Positions 25,140 through 34,930 of a DNA stretch of 64,000 nt are shown piece after piece; the first letter of the stretch is position 1; each line of letters begins with the position of its first letter. The stretch lies in contig NC_016133.3 of NCBI RefSeq assembly GCF_000005505.3, positions 8,804,001 to 8,868,000 on the forward strand, given 5' to 3'. The notes beneath the pieces were generated by a model, which did not search any database, was not told the origin of the DNA, and saw only the letters and a program-made list of their open reading frames with translations. The position numbers were made by a program, and so were the translations under genes. The DNA is from Brachypodium distachyon (Eukaryota > Streptophyta > Magnoliopsida > Poales > Poaceae).

Positions 25140-25653
25140 GTGTGTGCGCTGTTGCTGGACATGGAGATGCAGCATCCGTTGAAGTGGTCACACGTGCCGA
25201 TCACCTTCAACTCTGACGAACCACCCAGCCTGGCAGCTGGGGTCAGGGGTTTTGCCCTTCGTGGTCTCACCGATCATCAACAACATGACGGTGACCAAGG
25301 TGTTGGTGGACAATGGAGCGGGGCTAAACCTCCTGACTACGAAGTTGGTGGAGAAGCTTCAGCTGCCACTAGAGCAGATGAAGCCCACCGACCCGTTCCG
25401 GGGAGTGAACCCCGGGATCGTGCGCCTCCTGGGGCGCATCACGCTGCTGGTTACCTTCGGGTCCCGGGAAGCGTTTAGGACTGAGCACCTCATGTTTGAT
25501 GTGGCTCATACCCCATTGCCGTACAACGGGATCCTTGGTCGGCCAGTGCTGATCAAGTTCATGGTGGCAACCCATTGCGCGTATGGCGTGATGAAGATGC
25601 CGTCCACATATGGAATCCTGTCCATCAAGTGCGATCTCAAGGATGCGGCTTGA
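25140..25653 (+). pseudogene. Gypsy aspartic protease region
   Basis: Frames at 25140 and 25252 together cover the protease. The active-site stretch reads VLVDNGAGLNLL, and ILGRPVLIKF lies downstream. A frame change is needed to reach it from gag. It stops at 25653 and is followed at once by the middle of reverse transcriptase, so a deletion joins the two. Confidence 0.75.
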
Positions 25654-25668
25654 TGTGTTGGCGAGGTC

Positions 25669-26241
25669 GGCGGCCTTGACGATTTGTTGTGTTTTTTGGA
25701 TGCTTTTTCTGGCTACCATCAAATTAAGATGGCAATCGAGGACGAGGAGAAAACAACGTTCATCACCCCGGTTGGCTGCTACTGTTACACGTGCATGCGT
25801 TTCGGGTTGAAGAACGCGAGCTCAACATTCCAGCGTGCCTTACGCGAGTGTTTGGGACCCCAGCTAGGCCAAAACGTTGAGGCTTACATGGATGATATCG
25901 TCATCAAGTCAGAGCACGGGGACTTGCTTATTGATGACTTGCGGGAGACATTCGATAACCTCCGCAGGATCAAGCTCAAGTTGAACCCTGAGAAATGCAC
26001 TTTTGGTGTAGACTCGGGGCAGCTTCTGGGCTTCTTGGTTTCACACGGGGGGATTCAGGCCAACCCAAAGAAGATAGAAGCTATCGAGAAGATGGAGGCT
26101 TCCCGCAAGGTGAAGGACGTCCAGCGCCTCAACGGCTGTGTTGCCGCGCGGGGGCGTTTCATTTCAAGGCGGGGCGAACGCGCCTTTCTTCAAGGCAATG
26201 AAGAAGAAGGGCCCAATCGATTGGACCCCCGAGGTTGAGGC
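25669..26241 (+). pseudogene. pol: Gypsy reverse transcriptase, N-terminal half missing
   Basis: Begins within the RT fold at CFLDAFSGYHQIKMA. It has FGLKNASSTFQRA, the catalytic YMDDIVIKS, and then LNPEKCTFGV and LGFLVSHGGI. The fingers subdomain (the usual WRMCVDYTDLN region) is absent. Frame breaks occur after about 26120. Confidence 0.85.
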
Positions 26242-26781
26242 GGCGTTCCAGGACCTGAAGTAGTACCTGAAATCGCCACCGATCCTCGTTGCCCCCAAAC
26301 CGGGCGAGCCGCTGCTACTCTGTCTAGCGGCGACCGACCAAGTGGTCAGCTCGGTGCTTGCTACGAGAGAGAAGAAGATCTCCCGGGGGCTGGGGTTACG
26401 GGGCAGGGGGCTGAGCCAGCCCCGGCAACCGCCTCGAACCCGGGAATCGTCATCGAGCCGGCGGCGCCGATACCACGCAAGCGGCTCGTGCAGCACCCCG
26501 TGTACTTCGTCAACACGGTGTTGCGCGACGCCCGCGTACGGTACCTGCAACTGCAGAATCTCTTGCTGGGGATTCTGCTTGCATCCTGCAAACTGCGCCA
26601 TTATTTCCAGGAGCACCGCATCACGGTGGTGTCAGGGTTCTGCCTCGAGTGGGCCCTCACCAACCGTGAAGCCACTTGGAGAGTGGCCGAGTGGAGGATG
26701 GAGATGTCGGAGTTTGATCTGCGCTTCACAAACACCAAGAGTATCAAGAGTGCCGCTCTGGCTGATTTCGTTGCAGAGTGA
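26242..26781 (+). pseudogene. Gypsy RT-linked RNase H, degenerate
   Basis: Contains HPVYFVNTVLRDARVRYLQLQ and the tail SIKSAALADFVAE, matching the RNase H that follows RT in Ty3/gypsy elements. The connection from RT needs frame changes. The tail ends at a TGA (26779-26781) where the family usually has Trp. Confidence 0.7.
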
Positions 26782-27466
26782 ACCTCGACAGACATAGAAG
26801 AAGAGGAGCCGGAGACCAGCCTGCCCGCCAGGCTGGACGAAGGCCACTGGGTCATGTACTTCGACGGCGCGTTCAGCCTGCAGGGGGCTGGCGCCGGAGT
26901 CGTCATCGAGTCACCCACGGGAGACCAGTTGAAATTCGCCATCCATGGCTTCCCCAACTCCACCAACAACACGGCTGAGTACGAGAGGTTGCTCGCCAGG
27001 TTGCGGGCGGCAATCGCCCTCGATATTAAGCACCTGGTTGTCCGCGAAGATTCCCAACTCGTGATCAACCAGGTTAACAAGGACAACGACGGCCCGCAGA
27101 TGGAAGCGTACGTGGATGAAGTCCGCAAGTTAGAACGCAAGTTCAAGGGTTTGCGATTCGAGCACATCAAGCGCAAGGATAACTTCGCGGCTGATGAACT
27201 GTCCAAGTGGGCAGCAGAGCGCCGGAAAGTCCCGGCGGGAGTGTTCTAGCACAGGCGGACTACGCCTTCAGTCACTCCCAAGCCGGCTGCCGGGGAAGCC
27301 CCCCGGTCAACCGAAGGAAACCCCGCAACAGCGGAGGTCCATGCTGCCGATGTGGCGGCATGCATGAGTAGGGAACCCCCGCCTTGGGCGGTGGACATCT
27401 CCCGCTACCTCAAGGGGGAAGCCCTCCTTGAAGATGACGTTGCCGCGGAGCGCATAGCGGGCGCGG
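26782..27466 (+). pseudogene. Second (archaeal-type) RNase H of the Tat element
   Basis: An intact-looking RNase H fold: WVMYFDGAFSLQGAGAG (first Asp), NNTAEYERLLARL (Glu), VVREDSQLVINQV (Asp) and NFAADELSKWA (last Asp). A second RNase H is diagnostic of Tat-lineage gypsy elements. After 27249 another frame continues through PPWAVDISRYLKGEALLEDD, the usual lead-in to integrase, and then stops. Integrase does not follow. Confidence 0.82.
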
Positions 27467-27930
27467 AATGAGTCCCCCGACGACATCACTCCCGTCTGCT
27501 CGACGCGCGGGTAGAAGTAATGGCGGAACAGCGCCACTAACGGCATCACCTCGACAAACCCCTCGCAAAGAAATTGGAAGACGGCGAGAAGGAAAAGGGA
27601 TGTGGGGTGGAGCTGCGCAACTTTGAGCTGGTACGCCGCCATGAGAGCATGGAGAAAAAGGGAGTACGGAGGCACGAACCCAGCAAGAATGAAGCGGGCG
27701 AACACCCGGAAGTCGTTGTCCTGGTGGTCGCCGCCAGCAGGGAAGATGAGCGTCTCGCCGTACTCGTTGAACGAGGTGGCGACGGCGTGCCGAATCTTGT
27801 CACCCCCTCGCCGTTGTAGCCGGGCTTGAAGAAGGCCCGCTTGGCCCTCATCTCCCGGTTCCTCTGCTCCCTCTCCGACGGAGGCTTCTTGGGAGCTTTC
27901 TCGCCCTTGTCGCCCGCGGAGCTTGTGGAA
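27467..27930 (-). pseudogene. Antisense ORF, putative gypsy-type transposase domain
   Basis: Minus-strand frames read FKPGYNGEGVTRFGT, then after a frame change FARFILAGFVPPYSLFLHAL, LHPTSLFLLAVFQFLCEGFV and ALFRHYFYPRVEQTG. This resembles the plant family annotated as transposase (putative) gypsy type. Such antisense ORFs between pol and the 3' LTR are known in Tat elements; their role is not settled. Frame breaks indicate decay. Confidence 0.65.
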
Positions 27931-27943
27931 CCCTTCTCCCTCA

Positions 27944-28252
27944 AGGACGGCACCCTGGTCAGCACAGTGCGAGCTGCCCAGGAAGCCACCAGCCCGGCAG
28001 GAGCCTGGGAAGGGGGTTGGCCTGGAGCAGGACTAGTCGGGCTGCGGGGGTTACCCCGGATGACAATGTGAAGATCCCCATCAGGACGCCCCCCCGGGAG
28101 GCTCACTTGCCGAGGAGGGTGTCTCCTGACGCAGGAACTTACAACAAGGCCGGTGCCCAGTGCAGGCAGAGTATCAACGCAACGTGGACGCCCGGCAGGC
28201 TCCTTTTGTGCAGGGCTAGTCGAAGCATGGAGTGTGGCACAAGCCGAGCATT
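27944..28252 (+). repeat. Gypsy 3' LTR fragment (309 bp)
   Basis: Colinear and gap-free with 18772-19080 of the 5' LTR, with a few substitutions. Bases 1-68 and 378-953 of the LTR are missing, so both ends were deleted. The MULE accessory gene resumes right after GAGCATT. Confidence 0.85.
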
Positions 28253-28573
28253 GGGTTGATCCTGTTTTGGTGTCCACAACTTAAAAGGAGTATTCGGAAG
28301 CTTTGGTGGATGCTGCAGAACAAAGATTTGGAGAAGGAGAGAGCCATTTGGGATGGAAAATCAAAAATTGATGATTTGAAGTGCTCCATGGAGGAAGAAA
28401 GGATGAAGATGCAGATAGAGGAAGCTAAACGACTGATTGCTTTGGAAGCTAGCAATGGAATGCTGCTGCAGAAGATGAAAGCTGAAGTTGAGAATTACAA
28501 AAGGTGGTTAGCTGTTGCTGTTAGTGTTACCGGCTGCCTTGGTGTTGTAGTTGCTGGCTTCATGTTTCTCTAA
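28253..28573 (+). pseudogene. MULE accessory gene, 3' part
   Basis: An open frame ends at 28573. It reads a basic coiled-coil segment (SIRKLWWMLQNKDLEKERA, then SMEEERMKMQIEEAKRLI) and a C-terminal hydrophobic stretch (VAVSVTGCLGVVVAGFMFL) suggesting a tail anchor. It is the downstream half of the gene begun at 18433, and the central part is missing. I do not recognise a catalytic domain. It is transcribed toward the transposase gene. Confidence 0.5.
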
Positions 28574-28784
28574 ATTGTTGTTAGAATTGTTGCTTTTCTA
28601 AATTGTTGAACAATCTTTGAATCTTATGTGTGTGGAATGGTAACAACCTGTACTTTGTCCTATGTAATGCAATTTCTTTTTTTAATTTTCTGGGCACTCA
28701 TTTTCTGGGCATGATGGTGTATTCATTTTCTAGGCATGATGGTGTATGTATGAACCTGTGAAGAGGGTGCCAGCTGATCTTTAG

Positions 28785-28937
28785 AACCTGAGAAAATTTT
28801 GACATGAAGTGGTTGTAATATGAGAAATATTTGACATGTTGTCTTTATAACCTGACAAAATTTTGACATGAAGTGTTTGCAACCTGACAAAATTTTGACA
28901 TGTAGTGTTTGTAACCTGACAAATATTTGACATGTAT
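28785..28937. repeat. 32-bp tandem repeat, about five copies
   Basis: Units start at 28785, 28817, 28849, 28881 and 28913, each of the type AACCTGACAAAATTTTGACATG plus ten bases. The array sits between the 3' ends of the two convergent MULE genes. Confidence 0.9.
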
Positions 28938-29202
28938 ATAAGACATAGAAGAACCGCATATATTCTACATCCAGACAAACATCCATGAAAGCACATAACA
29001 GTTCCATTGCATGCTAAATCATGAAATTTTCATGTCTCATACACTCATTACAGCCATTGCCAGGTCTCATACAGAAATTTCAAGTCTCATACAACCATTA
29101 CAAACCAAAATATGTTGTTCCGGCAATAGATTAAAGCAACAGTGCATGCCATATTGCCGTTACAACCATCATCTATCACAAAACAGTGCTTGATCACTGT
29201 TG

Positions 29203-31980
29203 CTAGGAAGTGCCAGACTCCTGGGTGAAGGCGCCAAGACCTGCAGTGAAGTAGGAGTAGAGCCGGCTGTGTTCGTAGGATGGAGGGGCAGCTCTAGCAC
29301 GCTGTTGGCGACGAAGAGTTATAGCTCGCAGCTGAGGACGACGAGCTGCAGGTCGATGTTGAGGAGTAGGAGCTGCAGCTCGCTGTTGAGGAGTAGGAGC
29401 TGCAGCTCGCTGTTGTGGTGGAGGAGCTGCAGCTCGCTGTTGAGGAGGAGGAGCTGGATCTTGTGAGTGTGTTCTCACAGACTACAAACAAAAGAGCACA
29501 TGAAGATAAAAGAGCACATTACAATAAAAAAAGATCAAATGAATGTTACCTTGTGCCCTGCCTTTCTTCCTGCCAAGTCAGGTTTCAATGGTTGCCTACA
29601 ATTTGTGTACCTATGCCCATGTGCCTTGCAATTGGAGCACCTAATGGTTGTCATTCTGTTCTGAAAAGTTTCCTGTGATTGTTCATTTGGACCTCGATGC
29701 CTCTTTTTCTATTTTCATCCACGTTTAGTTTCATACTGTGGTGGGTCTACATCATGTTTAGCTGTCTTGGTCCATCCATGCTGTCCTAGTACTGGATATA
29801 TCAGGTTTTTGTATGCCTCCTTGTACATGTGCTTCTTAAAGAACTCACTAACAGAATCCTTAGGGAATTGCTTGGATTTCCATATGGCACAGACGGCATG
29901 TCTACATGGTAGGCCTGTGAGGTCCCATTTGAAGCAACCACATGTCTTTGTTGCTAAATTGACCTCATAAGTCCTATCAAACCCAGTAACCTGTCATAAA
30001 TCCTTCTTTGCACACACATCATTACACCATCTAGCACTTTTCTTCTCCAACTCTAATCTTTCAACATAAGTAGGAGTAATTTCCCATTGTGCATTCTCAA
30101 TCCCCTCCCTTTTGGCTGCAAATCTGGCCATTAGTTTGGTCCTAATTGAATCAATCATGATGACTATTGGCTTGTCCCTAACATTGTTTATTTAGATGTT
30201 AAACACCTCACTTAGGTTGTTAACAACAAGGTCAGTTTTGCAATGTGTATCTAGTGCATGTCTAGCCCAATGCCTAGGGGGTATCTTACTAATCCATTCC
30301 CAAGCACCCTCATCAGCCCTTTTCAGCTCTAGCATGGCTCGATCATAGTCATACTTATCAAATGCATATGCAGCACGATCAATTAGTAGTTTCAAATCAC
30401 CACTCTTGTACCCAGCAGTCATGAAATTAGCATATATGTGCCTAAGGCAGTACCTATGGTGAGATTCAGGGAATACCAGATGAACTGCACCTAGAAGGCC
30501 CTTTTGCCTATCTGACATGAAGGTGTAGTTGGCAAACTGTCCTGCAGTACCACCAAGAGCATACTTCAACTGAGTTAGAAATCATGACCAGCTTGTAGTG
30601 TCTTCTGATCCAACAACCCCAAATGCTATGGGAAAAAGATTGTTATTGCCATCTCTAGCTATTGCACCAAGAACCTGTGCTCCGTTACCCAACTTCAGAA
30701 AACATCCATCAATACCTGCAAACATAACCGTTTAGATTTTAATTTGATGTCCAACTAAAAAGAAGCTGAGTTTATGTGTGTGTACCAATAAAAGGCCTGC
30801 ATCCATTCTTGAACCCTTCAAGCTGTGCATGTAAGGCAAAGAAGAGACCATGAAACCTTGGATTCTGCTGAGGATCACCAGTTGGAATGGTTGTTGAAAC
30901 ACTACATCTAGAGCCAACATTCTTCTCCATGACAGTCTGCATGTAGTCTTCTATACGAACATATTGCTGATCTGCATCTCCTTGGAGAGCTTCAAGGGCT
31001 TTATTCTTGCCCCTGTAAGCCATGTGCTTAGATATTTCAATCCCATGCTCTCTCATGACATGGTCTTGTAAAGCCGTGATATTTATGCTTGGGTCACTCC
31101 TAATCAGATCTTCATACTTCTTGGCAATCCATGAACTATTGATCCTTGAGGTTTCAACAGTTGTGCTACAAGTGTGAGGGAGATTCAGCTGCCTTATGCA
31201 ATGTGTGCTTTCTCCTTTTATAGCAGATGAATACAACATGAAAGGACATGTCCCATTAGAGCTACAACAAGCAATCACCCTTTCTTGGTTATTCTTTAAA
31301 TATGTGAAGTTCCTGCTGTATGCTATGTGATACTCTTCCAATGCCTTCCTAACTTGTCACACATGAAGAAAGCACATGTCCAACTCTAGCTGCTCATGAG
31401 CATCCTTTTTATTCTCATCATAATACACCTAGTTCTTGAGTGGCTTTGCTTTGCTCTTCTTCTGTAAAACACATCTACTGGATAGCAACTCAACACCATC
31501 ATCATCACTTGAATCAGTGAGACCTTTCAATTCATCACTGCAGCTATCACTAATCACAAGTGCATCTTCCTTTGTGCCCGCAGCGATCCTTTTCTTCAAC
31601 TCCCGAGCCTTAGTTGCGTTGGCCTTTGATTCAGCCCTTCTTGCTGCCCTGCGCATTGCTGCCTTACTCACTTCATGCCCATCACAAGAAACTTCATCTT
31701 CACCATGATCACTTGCAGGGAACGGTTCAGGCTCTAGTTCAACATGGCCAGAAACATTGAAATTTCCAAAACCTGAATCATCACGGAAATATTTATCACA
31801 TCCCATGTCCTCATTCAGATCAATTGGTTGCCTTTCTGACCCTTCGAAATTGCAGTCCCTGTGGAGGTCAACCTGGCTATCCATAGGCCAATTCATATTC
31901 AGATCAAACTGATTGTTCATTGGCCAATCTACATGAACCGGCCTTGGCTCTTCGAAGAAGCAATCCGATGGCCAGTCCAT
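29203..31980 (-). pseudogene. MULE (MuDR-type) transposase, five in-frame stops
   Basis: Minus strand. A start ATG at 31980 follows an acceptor at about 32007. Exons run 31980-30786, 30715-29550 and 29481-29203, joined by two short GT-AG introns. Stops in one continuous frame lie at 31429, 31357, 30582, 30192 and 29994 (lower coordinate of each codon); no frameshift is needed. Domains are an acidic N-terminus with WPM repeats; a MuDR DNA-binding-like region (NITALQDHVMREHGIEIS); the DDE core (IDGCFLKL, then FMSDRQKGLLGAV and YCLRHIYANFM); a SWIM finger (CGC then CRH); a CCHC knuckle CSNCKAHGHRYTNC; and a Gln-Arg-Ala repeat tail. Non-functional as read. Confidence 0.85.
29290..29458 (-). repeat. 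Short tandem repeat in the transposase tail
   Basis: GAGGAGCTGCAGCTCGCTGTT-type units of about 27-30 bp recur three to four times, encoding Pro/Gln-Gln-Arg-Ala-Ala-Ala repeats on the minus strand. It is in the last transposase exon. Confidence 0.75.
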
Positions 31981-32529
31981 GTTGTACTGTGTAGCGCTCT
32001 CCTTTCTGTGAAAATACAAAGAAAATGTGCAAGCCTATTTAGCACACAAAATCTGAAATATATGACCAATTTGACCCCAACATTGTCCAGAGATATACCG
32101 AACTCCCAACACAGATCCTAAAAATGCGATTTTCCCCAAAGCTACTGGACCCGGTCCTAAACTGATGGCAAAATCGAGCAAAACATTACAGTAGTAGCAT
32201 AACCACAACCCTAATTTCAAGGTTTCGAACAAAATAGACGTCGATCAATTGCAATTTCAGAGACCTAGAAAAACTAGGGCTCTAGGCGGCTCGAACGCGG
32301 GCCAGAACTGGGTTCGAAAAGGGACGGATGAAAAGAGGATGGGGGGGGGGAAGATTTACCGGACGCCGGTGGAGGAGCCTTCCCCCGGGTCCATCGACGG
32401 TGCCAATCCCGCCGCCGCTCCACCAGTCGCTGCCTTGCCTCCTCCAAGTTTCTTCGGTAGAGACAGAGGAGAGGAGAAGAACACGGGAAAGCCAATCTTT
32501 CTGAGGAAACAGGGATTTTTTTTGTTTTA

Positions 32530-32732
32530 TTGCCTCGCCTCAGACCCGACCCGATCCAGCGTGGCCAAGTGGGTTGGCCACGTCAGCACTGACTGGCGGG
32601 CCCCACCCGTCAGAAACGCTGTTAACTTGTCTAAGAGCCCATTAGGACCTATCTGTAACGGATTAACCCGATAGGTGGTGAAAAGTGCAAAAAATCCGAA
32701 TAGGTGGTGTTTTGCGCAAAAGCCTCCCCAAT
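32530..32732 (-). repeat. MULE right terminal inverted repeat, inner part
   Basis: Reverse complement of the left TIR from the GCCTCGCCTCAGACCCGACC block to CCTCCCCAAT. The outermost 28 bases (33731-33758) are separated from it by the solo LTR. Confidence 0.9.
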
Positions 32733-33730
32733 TGTCGCACCAGTGGCACCCGGGGTACCACCGCCACGCGACGCGTGGGCCCCGTCTCCGAGTTCCCGGA
32801 AGGGTTCCCTCCCGGGCAGCAGCCACGAACAGCCCGGCAAGCTACCAGCCCGGAAGGGCTAGCTGGGTTTCGGGGAATATTCCCGCCTGGGCACCTCCCA
32901 GGAAGCCGCTTCCCGGGAGGGGGGTTCCCGGGTGCGTTGGGCCTGGGCGCTTCCTGGCGAGCAACTTGCCGGGAGGAAGAGTTCCCGGGCGGAGGCTCCC
33001 GCCTCAAGGGTGGGGCTGAGCATGCAGAGCATCAGTGCCACGCGGACGCGTGGCGGGGGACAGGGTGTGCAGTCTCACCAGGGCGAGGAGTGAGGCGCAC
33101 GGCTCATTAAATGAGCCGACAGGAGGAGCGTTACCCATCCAAATCAGGTGAACAGTGGTTGTCCACTCCTACCCTGGGGTTTTAGACCCCTAGCGGCGGA
33201 GGTGGCACCCATGCATGCCACCAGCTCACCGAGAGGGAGTTGTATGCCTCCCCGTTCGACACTTGTAGTGCATGCGCCGCGGCACCTGTGGCATCCCCTT
33301 GAGTATAAAAGGAGGACCCTCGCCGGCGGTCAAAGGGTTCGGTTTTCATTTTTCGCTCGCTTCTTGGGTTCTGGTTCTGCTCGGTTGAGTTCACAACTAG
33401 CCCTAGTCCAAGAATAGCAAGTAGCATTTAGCAAGAAAGGAGAGAGTGCCCGGGGACCCTCCCCCGGCAAGGTGTAAACACTTGATCCATAATCAATACT
33501 AGTTCAGACAGGCAGGACGTAGGGTTTTACACCTCCGGGTGGCTCAAACCTGGGTAAAAACGTGCGTGCATGCATTCTTGGTTTGTGTGCACCCCGAGTA
33601 CATCACTTCGCCAGTCGCGAAGGACCATCGGCCACGCCGGCGATCGCCGGAGCGATCCCCGACGCCCCTGCCGAACCTAAAAGGGGGCCGTGACTGCACG
33701 CCCCCGATGTCGGAGCCCCGTGCGACGACA
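32733..33730 (+). mobile_element. Solo LTR, 998 bp, with 5-bp target duplication
   Basis: Borders TGTCGCACCAGTGG...GTGCGACGACA (TG...CA) are flanked by CCAAT at 32728-32732 and 33731-33735. Removing it restores the MULE inverted repeat exactly. TATA at 33304-33310. Its ends and several inner blocks (GAGTATAAAA, GTGCCCGGGGAC, GGTGTAAACACTTG) resemble the gypsy 5' LTR at 18704, so it belongs to a related Tat-type family. Confidence 0.93.
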
Positions 33731-33898
33731 CCAATAGATGGTGGTTTATGCAATTCCCTCATGTGGACTCTATGATAGCAATCAAGAAGACCTAAAGGAT
33801 GATTTGCTGAAGGGAAAGCATGTGATTTCATATCATTGCTCAAGCACGAAGTTTCCCAAGTCATTGTGTCCTGATGTAGCCTGTAGATGTGCCTTGGG

Positions 33899-34449
33899 AG
33901 CCCCCAGAACTTGGATGGGTCAAACTGAATGTTGATGGAGCCTATATCTTGGCCACTGGTGAGGCAAGTACAGGTAAGGCTGCACGCTGCAGTGCAGGAA
34001 GATTTGTTTTTTGTGCCACAGCTATTTGTTCCACTGCGATGATGCGTTGCAAGCTGAACTCTCGGTCTGCATGGAAGGGTTTGCGTTTGTTTTCAGCGCA
34101 CAGAGATGCCTGTTGTCGTAGAGATGGACTGTGCACAGGCTATTGCTATGATTACGTCCCACCAGCAAGATATGTCAAGGTATGGAGGAATTGTTGAGGA
34201 AATTAAGATGTTGGTAGCTTCAAATAGGGAGATTAGATTTTTCAAACTTCACCGTTCGCAGAATAGGGTCAGTCATGGGGGAACAACAACCAGTACGATA
34301 TCACTTTTGAATCACCACTAATGGTGGCTTTTTTCAGGACTAGTCGACAAACTTCTTGTTGGCTACGATCTAATCCTCAGGATCAAGGGGAAACGGATGA
34401 TGTAACCCTTACCTAATGCAATGAAATTCTCCCAATTCGCAAAAAAAGA
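33899..34449 (+). pseudogene. LINE-type RNase H relic with A-rich tail
   Basis: In three frames the sequence reads GWVKLNVDGAY, then MPVVVEMDCAQAIAMITSH and FKLHRSQNRVSH, matching the plant RNase H-like domain found at the end of LINE ORF2 and in related gene fragments. Downstream WWLFSGLVDKLLVGYDL and an A-run (34440-34449) fit a retroposon 3' end. Several frame breaks show it is dead. Confidence 0.65.
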
Positions 34450-34498
34450 ACATGGGGGAACAACAACCAGTACGATATCACTTTTGAATCACCACTAA
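34274..34498. repeat. 49-bp direct repeat pair
   Basis: 34274-34322 and 34450-34498 are identical 49-base copies beginning CATGGGGGAACAACAACC. The first interrupts the RNase H relic; the second lies just after its A-rich tail. Confidence 0.95.
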
Positions 34499-34807
34499 TA
34501 ATAAAATCACGAGATGTATCAAATTTGAATGATCTACACCATCACTTATAGTTTACCCGCAAAAAAAATGTACATGATCTTAGAAGGTCACTTACAAGCC
34601 TTCTTATTTTATGGCATGTAGTTCATTTTTCCTTACCTTCCTTTCTGGTGATTTTCTTTCAGTTTTGTTGTTCATCATGGGAGAGAGGTCCATAATTACA
34701 TTATTATGTTGCCTTTGTGGCACCAAATTCATATATGCGGTCTCTCAAATTTACATGTTTCAGAGAGGCCCTTGCAGTGGGATATCAAAATGGTCAAGTA
34801 TATTCTA

Positions 34808-34930
34808 CTCTCTCCGTCCAACAAAAGATGTCTCAACTTTGACTAAATTTAAATGCATCTATACATAAGTCACATCTAGATACATCCAAATTTTAACAAA
34901 CTTGAGACATCTTTTGTTAGACGGAGGGAA
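34808..34930. mobile_element. Stowaway-type MITE, 123 bp
   Basis: CTCTCTCCGTCCAACAAAAG at the left pairs with CTTTTGTTAGACGGAGGGAA at the right. TA duplications lie at 34806-34807 and 34931-34932. Confidence 0.85.

Larger units (their letters stand above)
18704..28252 (+). mobile_element. Tat-lineage Ty3/gypsy retrotransposon, internally deleted
   Basis: The 5' LTR (18704-19656) is followed by a primer-binding-type motif, gag, protease, partial reverse transcriptase, RNase H, a second RNase H, and an antisense ORF. It ends with a 309-bp fragment of the 3' LTR. Two RNase H regions plus a downstream antisense ORF are hallmarks of the Tat group (RIRE2/Grande relatives). No integrase was seen, the N-terminal half of RT is missing and several stops and frame changes exist, so it is non-autonomous. 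Any right-hand target duplication was lost with the end of the 3' LTR. Confidence 0.88.
18087..33758. mobile_element. MuDR-like MULE, host of nested insertions
   Basis: Both ends begin GGGAATTGCATAAACCACC reading inward and continue as long inverted repeats of about 230 bp. Right-hand genes read leftward (transposase) and left-hand gene pieces read rightward, converging near 28.6-29.2 kb, as in maize MuDR. A gypsy element and two LTR-type inserts account for more than half of the present length. No matching 9-bp target duplication was found (left flank TGAACTCAA, right flank TCATGTGGA), so insertion flanks have diverged or one side was rearranged. Confidence 0.85.

Noticed and set aside
28781..28996. 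CRISPR-like regular repeats
   Set aside because: The 32-bp units are contiguous with no unique spacers and sit inside a plant MULE; a simple tandem repeat.
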